A DNA stretch of 64,000 nt from Tritrichomonas musculus (Eukaryota; Parabasalia; Tritrichomonadida; Tritrichomonadidae): NCBI GenBank assembly GCA_039105265.1, contig JAPFFF010000002.1, positions 4,712,001 through 4,776,000 on the forward strand. The letters run 5' to 3'. The position numbers and the translations under genes were made by a program. Shown here piece after piece: positions 47,201-55,589 of this stretch. The notes below the pieces were generated by a model, which worked only from the letters and a program-made list of their open reading frames with translations, was not told where the DNA came from and searched no databases. The first letter of the stretch is position 1; each line of letters opens with the position of its first letter.

Positions 47201-49942
47201 TTATGCCTTAAAGCATGCAAGTGTTTTATTATCTATTATTGCAGTTATGATACCAACAGTCATACGTTTAATCTTTGATGTTATTGCAGTTTCACCACTG
47301 AGAATCTTCAATTTATTATCTTCATTATCAATAAATACTTCATCCCCAATACCATAACAAGATGAATCATCAACTTTTACAAGATAATCGCCATGGGAAC
47401 TAAATGTTATAGCATTATTTTTTTCATCAATTCTAACACAAATACCAACATATTCTTTCCATGAACCAGTAGTTTTGACACTGCAAATACAATCTGTAGT
47501 ATCATTCACAGTTGAAAGTACCCAAGTATCACCAACATGTTTATAAACCTTACCGGTCATATATACTGGAGTTCCAATAATGAAATCGGTGATGGTGTTA
47601 ACCGATGACTCGATTGGGGAGTAGTGGGTGATGGTAGTTGAACCATTGGATGTAATTGTACCAGAAACAGTTAAATCACCAGTAATAGTTGTGCCATGAT
47701 GCAATTTAATAGTTTTTGTATTATTATTAATATTTTGGTTTAATGTTATGAATGCAAAAGGACCTACATATAATATCATTGATTGACCTGTATTAGCTGT
47801 TTTTTCATAACGAACAGACACGTGTTCTGTAAATGAATTACCTAAAAGAATGGTACATTTATTGTCACCTGTTTTTGAATACACATTCAGAGAAAAATTT
47901 GTAGTTGCAGAAGCTATTGTCAACGCTCCATCAATAGTTGAATTACCTTCTTTGGGAACATATTTTTCATCAGATTCGGATTTCAAAGCATATTTATCAT
48001 TCACATATTTCACCGAAGTAATCATATCATCGCTCACAGGTTGGTTGCTGATTAATGTGATAGATGCATCATATATATTGGTCAGTGTATCGTCCACGGC
48101 TCTTATTGAGACAATACGTGTAGCTACACGAATATCTATTGATTCGCTTGACTCACTACTGGTTGATTTGTATATGATATTTGCACCCTTTCGACCAGCA
48201 TAAGTATATTCAGCTTCTTCATATGTTGTATCTTCGGCATTTCGTTTGAATTTTACGATTATATTTTTAGTTGTCAATACTCTTCTTATATATTCATCTG
48301 GGATTGCACAACCACTATCATTCTGTATACATTGAATTGTGAATCGTTCTGGACTTTCATCAACAACATTCGAGTCTTTGATAAATGGTGATTCGATTTG
48401 AGCTCTAATGAAATTATATGCTATTGGATTATTATTCCTATGTGCTGCAATATACGATACATATACAATTTGTCCATCATCATGACGCCATATTATTCTA
48501 TCAATGCGTTTACCATTGCTATCATACCTGTCCATGCTATCAAAAGTGTTAGTAGAGCCATTTGGTTTAAATATTACATCAATATGCATAATATCATCAT
48601 CTTGATTATCTCCCCAATTAACATCAAATACCAAATGAACTCCAGCATTTGGTAGCTTAGGGGTAATATATGCACCGTCATATAAGTTTGCAGGATATGC
48701 AATATTCAATTCAGTGCCATATAGTGCGGTACTCAATGCAGATTCATTAACCAAATCTGTGGGTACCTCAGGGATTTCACTTTTCAAAGCATATTTACCA
48801 TCAGCCACATCCTTGGTCTCATACTTATCTAATTCATAAGCCAATTCATCTTCATCAACAAACTTCTCATCAGCTTGTGCACTAGAATAATATGGTGTCA
48901 AGTCAACTGGTTCTGGGATATCTGTTTTCAATGCATAATTGTTTGACACATATCTTGCCGAATAAGCGTTTTTGTCTGTTGGTTCGATAGTTTTGGTTAT
49001 TGAACATGATAATATTTCCGGTGTATCACCAGTTCCTGGATTGATTAATTCATGGCTTTGATACAGTATCCAAAGACTAGAATCACTTCCTTCCATACGC
49101 AGTATCTGAGAGGGTAGATTATCATCATTGTCATTGTACGAATAGTCTGCGTGAACATAATGGGCTGTATAGTAACTGTCTGATGAGATAATATCTAACC
49201 CATATTGCTCAATCAGTATATGATATGGGTCGTAATCCAAATCAAGAATTGTATTATTGACGATTTTGAATTGAATAGTTGTTTGCCCCTCAATAATTTC
49301 TGGAATTTCGCTTTTCACTTGCTCAATAGCAAGGGTCATATCTGTTGTCAAAGCATAATTTGATAAATCAACTGGTTCTGGAATGTCTTCTTTTTTTGCA
49401 TACAATGTCATATCTGGTAAGTCCTGAGTCTTCGCGTACTCACTTAAGTTCGTAAGTTTCGCATATGGTTCCAAAGCAGTTGTCAAAGCAGATTCATTAA
49501 CCAAATCTGTAGGTATTTCAGGTATGTCAGTTGATAATGCAAAGTTGTTAACAACGTAATCACGTAATGTATTAACAGCGTTTTCAATTTCTTCACTACT
49601 AGCATACTTTAATAATTCTTTATTGAATTCCTCTGTTTTCAAATAATCGAATAAATCAGTTGTTTTTGCGTAAGACTGTAAGTCCTGCGCTTTAGCGTAC
49701 TCACTTAAGTTCGTAAGCTTTGCATACTCATCAAGATTCGTAAGCTTTGCATATGGTTTTAATAATTCTTTCAATTCCTCAGTATTCAAGCTTGACCCTA
49801 AATTATTTCCGTTATTGCATTGGCAGGAACCATTGGTTCCCGGACACAAATGTGTACAAGCATATTTCTTGATATATTCTATTATCAATTCATCAATTGT
49901 ATTTACTTTTTTTATAGTACCCGCTTGTTCTATCGTGAACAT
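47201..49942 (-). CDS. Large fibre-like protein
   Basis: A 913-aa product from the ATG at 49,942 (MFTIEQAGTIKKVNTIDE), matching the start of the 492-aa fibre. A Cys-rich spot (CPGTNGSCQCNNG) precedes a shaft built of short repeats such as Y-A-K-L-T-N-L-S-E and ALSTDIPEIPTDLVNESALT. Two or three beta-rich modules follow. The C terminus (GDLTVSGTITSNG, then GDYLVKVDDSSCYGIGDEVF and a TVGIITAIID end) looks like a trimeric tail-spike tip. Attachment function is inferred from architecture. The start codon is 14 bp from that of the divergent large protein. Confidence 0.78.
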   Translation of the reverse strand: MFTIEQAGTIKKVNTIDELIIEYIKKYACTHLCPGTNGSCQCNNGNNLGSSLNTEELKELLKPYAKLTNLDEYAKLTNLSEYAKAQDLQSYAKTTDLFDYLKTEEFNKELLKYASSEEIENAVNTLRDYVVNNFALSTDIPEIPTDLVNESALTTALEPYAKLTNLSEYAKTQDLPDMTLYAKKEDIPEPVDLSNYALTTDMTLAIEQVKSEIPEIIEGQTTIQFKIVNNTILDLDYDPYHILIEQYGLDIISSDSYYTAHYVHADYSYNDNDDNLPSQILRMEGSDSSLWILYQSHELINPGTGDTPEILSCSITKTIEPTDKNAYSARYVSNNYALKTDIPEPVDLTPYYSSAQADEKFVDEDELAYELDKYETKDVADGKYALKSEIPEVPTDLVNESALSTALYGTELNIAYPANLYDGAYITPKLPNAGVHLVFDVNWGDNQDDDIMHIDVIFKPNGSTNTFDSMDRYDSNGKRIDRIIWRHDDGQIVYVSYIAAHRNNNPIAYNFIRAQIESPFIKDSNVVDESPERFTIQCIQNDSGCAIPDEYIRRVLTTKNIIVKFKRNAEDTTYEEAEYTYAGRKGANIIYKSTSSESSESIDIRVATRIVSIRAVDDTLTNIYDASITLISNQPVSDDMITSVKYVNDKYALKSESDEKYVPKEGNSTIDGALTIASATTNFSLNVYSKTGDNKCTILLGNSFTEHVSVRYEKTANTGQSMILYVGPFAFITLNQNINNNTKTIKLHHGTTITGDLTVSGTITSNGSTTITHYSPIESSVNTITDFIIGTPVYMTGKVYKHVGDTWVLSTVNDTTDCICSVKTTGSWKEYVGICVRIDEKNNAITFSSHGDYLVKVDDSSCYGIGDEVFIDNEDNKLKILSGETAITSKIKRMTVGIITAIIDNKTLACFKA

Positions 49943-49951
49943 TTTGGGAAT

Positions 49952-49960
49952 AATAAATGA
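49952..49960 (-). promoter_or_regulatory. Initiator-like TCATTTATT shared with start codon
   Basis: Minus-strand TCATTTATT, 9 bp before the fibre ATG, overlaps the complement of the large protein's ATG. It is the same nonamer as at 13,690. Confidence 0.55.
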
Positions 49961-52449
49961 TAACAAACATAAACGAAGATTTCATACTAAACGAAGTAAA
50001 AAAAAGGGACTATCAAGATATGCTCATATTCATGTTCCAAAATAGTAAGTTAACACAAATAACAACAATTATTGGTAATATTATTGAGTATCTTAAGAAT
50101 CCTCGTAACTATGTCAAAGATGTAAAAACAAATTTAAAAGATATGCTTGATAAATATAACGCAAAGCCTAAAGGAACTTCAAGACAAAAAAATGAATTAG
50201 CTAAAATACTTGATTCAAAAGCGAATTACTTTATTGATTTAACCAACTATCTGAAAAATAAAGAAAAACCTGTTTCCATTCCACAAGTTGAAGAGGAGGA
50301 GGAGCCCGATTTAGCAGACCATTATTTCAGAAATCGAATTAATAAAGACATTGAATCACTTTGTGATTTAGTTATACTTGATAGTAATCATATTAATGCT
50401 TTACAATTATTTTATCGTATTGCTGATGACTCAGAGAAGTATTCAGTATTCAATAAAAAAGATACCGCACAGATTCAATCACTTGTCAAATCATTGACAA
50501 ATAATATAGACTCACATAAAAACAATGAGGTATCAGATAATATAAATAACCTAATGCAATTTGAGAATATTAGAAGGAAAACCAATATTGAAACAATGAG
50601 GAAGATAGCAGAATCTAATCAAGAAGGTCAACAATTATTAGATGCTTACAATAAATCTTCTACAATTGATGCTAATCAACTTAAGAAATTTGGCTTATTA
50701 AACGATGAATTTACTGCTGAAAACCTTTATGGTTATTATAATCGAGCTATAAATCCCAAAGATGATTCTGACATCAGAGTAAAAAAACTTGTATTACAAT
50801 TACATGATGCAATACGCGAAACAAACATATTTGAAGAAACAACTGAGCCTAAAAACAAAAAGAAGCTCAAACAATTAATAAAGTATATTACAGAAAATGG
50901 TGACCGAGAAATATTTTATAACATGAATAGTGAATCTGAGCATGAAAGTGTTAACGATAATAATGTTGATAATGAATATTTTTCCATTTCTAAATCAATG
51001 TCAAAGCCTGTATTTAAATCACCATCTAAAAAACCTGTACTTAGTTCTGAAAACTACGAAGATTTATTTAATGTTGATATTGCATCACCAAAAGGTGTAT
51101 CTCCAATCGATACTGATGAATTCAAAAGCAATTATATGCAGTCTGTCCCAACTGGTAAACGTGCTGGTAAAACATTTGAAGCTTCACAAAAACGTTTAAA
51201 TGACTTATACATTTTCGAAAATAAACAAAGTATTGATGTTAGTAAATTCCGAGGGGAATTATTTGATATTCTTATTAATGGTAATTATCGTATTAAATTC
51301 TCTCCAAAATGTGCTACAAGAGATGGCGCAGAAGCCTATTGTAAGAAGAAATTTGATAAAAATGGATATCCATTATATCGATTAATTCCTGCAAGGAGAG
51401 ACACATTAGACCCTCTTGGTAATCCAATTTGTGACTTAAATGGCGACAAAGTAGAGGACATCGTTATTGTTGACACTCGTGGTAAACCTGTTATAATTAA
51501 TGGATTCCGTCTTGTTAAAGCAGACCCTTATAAGAAATTATGGCAAACCGAACGCATTAAAAAGGAAATTAAAGGTGAAAAAATAGAACCATTTGAAGTA
51601 TGGATGAAAAATCTTACTGGTACTACTAAAACATGGAATTATGAACAAGACCAATGGGATGCTGGTAAAATCGATGTTAAATATGATGGAGATTTCATTA
51701 AAGCAGTTAATGCTTATCAGAAGGTTGGCTTATCTAAACCCAAAGTCAGCACCAAACTTAATGCAAGAGGATTATGGAGTTCAATCTTTTCAAAAATATG
51801 GCAATTAGCACTCTTTAATATGTTTGGAGATGATGAACAACAGGGAAATTATCAATTTTTGGAACCATTGAAGGGTATATTCAGTTATTTAAAAATATGT
51901 ACCGCTGTATTTATTTTACAATATGAATTGAAAGTAATGAAATCACATAAATGTAATAATTGGAATGAATGGGTTAAATATAAAAAAGTACACTCAAAAG
52001 CAGTAAATTCTGAATTAGGTCTTAAGATTCAAGAAGATTATAATAATAATATGAAAGATGTTATCCCAATTGGCGGTGAAATAAATGGTTTAGCTGAAAT
52101 ATCAGAACGATTAGGAGAAATATTATCCCAAACAATTGAACTAATAATTAACGTTGGACTTGGATATACAGAAGAAAAGAAAGAACGATTTACACAATTA
52201 GCACGGGAAATATTGGAAAATAAAGTAACTAAAGAAGAAAAGAAACAATTACGAGAACACTTTGGTTCAAATATTGATAAACATATTAATTTGAATGTTG
52301 GCGGAAATTACATTGAAGTTAAAAATTTGTATAAATCATTGTATGATAATTATCGCGACAAAACATATATTAAATCAAGAACTGATGAAAAACTAGCTAA
52401 TGTTAAAGTTGAATCTGATGATGACGATGAAGCTGAAGATGAAGCATAA
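49957..52449 (+). CDS. Polinton large conserved protein, intact copy
   Basis: An 830-aa protein with no recognised family. Residues 1-100 are helical and basic (KKRDYQDMLIFMFQNSK, LAKILDSKANYF). An acidic EEEEEPDL block follows, then a long helical domain to about 330, a Ser/Pro-rich linker and a globular domain at about 420-560 with DLNGDKVEDIVIVD, IINGF and PYKKLW. The tail is acidic (DDDDEAEDEA). The three copies in the window keep these landmarks. Its length and universal presence suggest a virion or packaging function, which is inference. Confidence 0.8.
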   Translation: MITNINEDFILNEVKKRDYQDMLIFMFQNSKLTQITTIIGNIIEYLKNPRNYVKDVKTNLKDMLDKYNAKPKGTSRQKNELAKILDSKANYFIDLTNYLKNKEKPVSIPQVEEEEEPDLADHYFRNRINKDIESLCDLVILDSNHINALQLFYRIADDSEKYSVFNKKDTAQIQSLVKSLTNNIDSHKNNEVSDNINNLMQFENIRRKTNIETMRKIAESNQEGQQLLDAYNKSSTIDANQLKKFGLLNDEFTAENLYGYYNRAINPKDDSDIRVKKLVLQLHDAIRETNIFEETTEPKNKKKLKQLIKYITENGDREIFYNMNSESEHESVNDNNVDNEYFSISKSMSKPVFKSPSKKPVLSSENYEDLFNVDIASPKGVSPIDTDEFKSNYMQSVPTGKRAGKTFEASQKRLNDLYIFENKQSIDVSKFRGELFDILINGNYRIKFSPKCATRDGAEAYCKKKFDKNGYPLYRLIPARRDTLDPLGNPICDLNGDKVEDIVIVDTRGKPVIINGFRLVKADPYKKLWQTERIKKEIKGEKIEPFEVWMKNLTGTTKTWNYEQDQWDAGKIDVKYDGDFIKAVNAYQKVGLSKPKVSTKLNARGLWSSIFSKIWQLALFNMFGDDEQQGNYQFLEPLKGIFSYLKICTAVFILQYELKVMKSHKCNNWNEWVKYKKVHSKAVNSELGLKIQEDYNNNMKDVIPIGGEINGLAEISERLGEILSQTIELIINVGLGYTEEKKERFTQLAREILENKVTKEEKKQLREHFGSNIDKHINLNVGGNYIEVKNLYKSLYDNYRDKTYIKSRTDEKLANVKVESDDDDEAEDEA

Positions 52450-52457
52450 AAAAATAT

Positions 52458-53645
52458 TTAATCTGTTTTATTTTTTGGTAATCTGAAAGTTGATATATGT
52501 GTTTTTGGTTTGTTTTCTGACTTACTCTCATTAATCTTTGGTAAGTTTCCATTGGTTGCATTATTTGTTTCACTAGTTAAAGATGATTTTTTTGGCTCTG
52601 CATTAAAATTAAAATTAGTACCTGTTGGAATATTAAATGTTGTGGGTTGAAAGTAATTCATTGGACTAAAGTTATTAGGATTTTGTTGTACAGAGCTTTG
52701 AGGTTTCATCCATGTATTTGAGGTCGATACATTGCTGAAAATAGAGCTCGGTAATGTCTCAACATCTGGTTTCATTGTAGTCGTACTCTCTCTGGTCTCA
52801 GCCGCTTCTTTATCCAAACCTTGTAACATAGATGGAACTGGAGGATTTATTTTTTTAGGTCTTATTTCATCATAATCATATTTATTATTGATATCGACAT
52901 TACTTGTTTCATATTTACCATCATTATCATTTTCTGAAATATCCATTAATGGTTCAAGGCTTTCAGGAGTTTCATTAAAATGGACTTTTAATAATGGACT
53001 TACATAATTAGATTTAAATACATTAATAACAGGAAAATGGTAATGCCAATTTTGAAATTCATATTTAAATTTTTTTAAATCAGCTTCCTCATCCAAATTT
53101 CGTAATTCAACACGATTCCATTCATTCATAAAAGTTTCAGGTTTGAAACAAAGAAATATGTGTAACGGAAGTGGTTTGATTTTTCTATTTACATCTCCTT
53201 CGGAATCTAATTCAAAACAGAAATTATTTGTTTCTTTAATAGCATATTTATATCCACAATCTTCCATTAATACAATATATGATTTATTTAGTTCATCAAA
53301 CCATCTTTCAACAAATTTAATATCTGTATTTCCAATTTTGGAACCAATTTCAATAGAAATGACAAATTTTCTTTTTAAATAAGGACGTTTATTATCTAAG
53401 ATGTTCATTTTTGTATTCATATCAACTTTCTTAGGTAAATTTAACAATATATTATCACCTTCCATAAAAACAAATAAATCTTGATAATTACTACTCAAAT
53501 AGAAGTAAACTTTCTTATCTTTTTTATCAATATATGAATATAATGTGTGAGTTCTATCTAGAATAATTGCATCCTTATCAATTAAATTAGATTCTTGTTC
53601 TGCTGTTAATACTTCTTTATTTTTATCCTTTGTTTTACGTATCAT
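52458..53645 (-). CDS. Polinton protein with Asn/Pro-rich tail
   Basis: A 395-aa product, convergent with the large protein gene (8 bp between stops). Residues 1-220 look globular and mixed alpha/beta (RKFVISIEIGSK, KSYIVLMEDCGYKYA, LPLHIFLCF). Residues 240-395 are low complexity (Asn, Pro, Ser, Thr), with GTNFNFNAEPKK. It occupies the slot of the 491-aa gene of Polinton A; both pair a globular head with a disordered tail but share little sequence. Function unknown. Confidence 0.7.
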   Translation of the reverse strand: MIRKTKDKNKEVLTAEQESNLIDKDAIILDRTHTLYSYIDKKDKKVYFYLSSNYQDLFVFMEGDNILLNLPKKVDMNTKMNILDNKRPYLKRKFVISIEIGSKIGNTDIKFVERWFDELNKSYIVLMEDCGYKYAIKETNNFCFELDSEGDVNRKIKPLPLHIFLCFKPETFMNEWNRVELRNLDEEADLKKFKYEFQNWHYHFPVINVFKSNYVSPLLKVHFNETPESLEPLMDISENDNDGKYETSNVDINNKYDYDEIRPKKINPPVPSMLQGLDKEAAETRESTTTMKPDVETLPSSIFSNVSTSNTWMKPQSSVQQNPNNFSPMNYFQPTTFNIPTGTNFNFNAEPKKSSLTSETNNATNGNLPKINESKSENKPKTHISTFRLPKNKTD

Positions 53646-53713
53646 TTTTCATTTGGAACAAAAATAATAAGGCCTAAATGGCTATTCGGTGCCTGGCAAA
53701 CAAAAAAACCTAT

Positions 53714-54094
53714 TTAAAAGATTAATAGGCAACTCATTACAAAAGCAGATGGTTCAATTGAGTTCCCATATAAATCTGTGAACCAAATTTTAAAATTACG
53801 TTCATGACCAAGGAATTCATATTTTCGATATTTAGTTTGACGTCTGTTTGCTAACATAATGAAACAATCACAATAACCATCTTGTTGTACAATATCAGAG
53901 TGTACCATCAAATCTCCAACAAGAGTATCTTTAACAATTGCTCCAACATACTGTACAACAATATATTTCTTATTCTTACTTGAAACGAATTCACTTGGAA
54001 GAACAAATTCTTTATCTTGTGTATGGAAATAACGCTTAGTAATTGGTTGTTTAAAATTTATCGTTGATACATTTTTGATATTATTTGTTAACAT
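53714..54094 (-). CDS. Conserved small beta-rich Polinton protein, copy in C
   Basis: A 126-aa protein, about 80% identical by eye to the gene at 4,461 over its last 105 residues (YIVVQYVGAIVKDTLVGDLM, ANRRQTKYRKY, WFTDLYGNSIEPSAFVMSCL). Its start overlaps the integrase stop by 7 bp. Such conservation, stronger than in the integrase, points to a structural role. It is not identified with any named capsid component. Confidence 0.78.
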   Translation of the reverse strand: MLTNNIKNVSTINFKQPITKRYFHTQDKEFVLPSEFVSSKNKKYIVVQYVGAIVKDTLVGDLMVHSDIVQQDGYCDCFIMLANRRQTKYRKYEFLGHERNFKIWFTDLYGNSIEPSAFVMSCLLIF

Positions 54095-55530
54095 TTTATT
54101 ACAAAATACTCTTTATAATCTTCATTCAAGTCATCAATGGAATCACAAACATATTTTGTATAAATAATTGGAATTTCAATTTCATTTTTTTCAACATCAG
54201 TTTGAGCTTTACGTCCTCGTTCAGGTTGTTCGTAGGGAATTAACCCCTTGTCTGTTTTACTGAATGTGTAATATTGATTTAACAATCTACATTTAACATT
54301 TCCGTTTTGATAACAAATGAATTCAGCTATATCATCAAATACACGACGTCGTTTTTCATGCTTTTTTTGGGTCTTACCTCTGTCAAGATGTATCAAAATT
54401 ATGTTACCACGTTTGTAATTAAGCAAGCCTTTCAACTTCTGTTTTTCATTTATCTTTCTCAATTTCATTTTCATCATTCGAATATATCTCCATTCCAAAT
54501 CAACATTGTTTTGAACTTGAACTGGAGAATAATAAATCCATTTAGTTGGAGGAATCAATCCAGAACCTTGATATTCAGATAATTCATCTTCATTATAATC
54601 ATAATTCCGAAATCTCAATGAATTGTGAGGAGTGTTATTATAGAAGTTCACCATTTGTCTCATGAGATTATAATCAGCAATTCTTCGATTATCCATTCCG
54701 AAGGCATTTCTAAGAGTTCTAATTACAGAATCAACGTTTTTATGAGCGAGAGCGTAAGGGGAAGAATTAATTACAAATTTGACTGGGTAATAATCATTGA
54801 TATCGTCAATTTTCAACTCAATTTTTGAGAAGCAGCCATGGGCTGCCTGGCCCGCGTTGCGGGCAATTGGTGACTTGATAACATTTTTATATCCACTTTT
54901 TTTCAAAAATGCTATTAACGTTTTCAAATTAGTATGCGCAGGCTCTAAGCCCCTTCGGGGATTATTGAACAATATTTCATTTCTAACTTGATTTCTTAAC
55001 TCAGGTTTATAATTGTATGCTACTTGTAAATCATTTGAGATATCTGTTTTGAGAATTACTTTTGTATTATCTTTCAATACAATACATTCATCTTTTAAAC
55101 TAACAAATCCAGATTCACCATCACATTTGATTGTCTTGAATTCAAACTTAGGATTCTTTTCAACAATTCGTTTTAAAGTTTGAGTTATTTCACTTTTGTA
55201 TGACATTGGTTCCACAATTAGATATCTAGTATTCACATTTATCAAAACGAGATAGATTTGCTCTTGTTTAATTGGATGTTCAACATCTGCATAATAATGT
55301 GAGAACATCAAATCGGCTTCCCAAGTTCCAGGTTCATTTGAGAAATTTGGTTTTGACATTTTTTTGCATGCTTTGAGTTTGAAATCAGGTATGAAAGGTT
55401 CTGTTTCAATGTTATTCTTGAAAACAGGTTGTAAATCAGTTTCAACGTATTTGTATTTCGATTTGAATGGATATTTCAATAATGAAGGATATTCTTTATC
55501 ATAAATTCTGAGAGATTTTGTTTTTGACAT
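54088..55530 (-). CDS. Polinton retroviral-type integrase (DDE), copy in C
   Basis: A 480-aa integrase from the ATG at 55,530 (MSKTKSLRIYDKEY); the open frame upstream starts with TTG. Catalytic-core landmarks: WEADLMF with Asp73, TIKCDGESGF with Asp137, then AHKNVDSVIRTLRNAFG and FYNNTPHNSLR. A basic tail contains KRGNIILIHLDRG. It is longer than the A copy, partly because of two GC-rich hairpin inserts (54,831-54,870 and 54,937-54,962), encoding IARNAGQAAHGC and NNPRRGLEPAH. It would insert the element into host DNA. Looks whole. Confidence 0.92.
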   Translation of the reverse strand: MSKTKSLRIYDKEYPSLLKYPFKSKYKYVETDLQPVFKNNIETEPFIPDFKLKACKKMSKPNFSNEPGTWEADLMFSHYYADVEHPIKQEQIYLVLINVNTRYLIVEPMSYKSEITQTLKRIVEKNPKFEFKTIKCDGESGFVSLKDECIVLKDNTKVILKTDISNDLQVAYNYKPELRNQVRNEILFNNPRRGLEPAHTNLKTLIAFLKKSGYKNVIKSPIARNAGQAAHGCFSKIELKIDDINDYYPVKFVINSSPYALAHKNVDSVIRTLRNAFGMDNRRIADYNLMRQMVNFYNNTPHNSLRFRNYDYNEDELSEYQGSGLIPPTKWIYYSPVQVQNNVDLEWRYIRMMKMKLRKINEKQKLKGLLNYKRGNIILIHLDRGKTQKKHEKRRRVFDDIAEFICYQNGNVKCRLLNQYYTFSKTDKGLIPYEQPERGRKAQTDVEKNEIEIPIIYTKYVCDSIDDLNEDYKEYFVIKC

Positions 55531-55589
55531 TTCGAATACAATAAGGTAATTCAGAAGCAAAAAAAAATATCTCAAATCAAATCTCAATT

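Noticed and set aside
53714-54094. Small beta-rich protein as the Polinton penton (minor capsid) protein
   Set aside because: At 110-126 aa it is much shorter than a usual single-jelly-roll penton, and I see no diagnostic motif.
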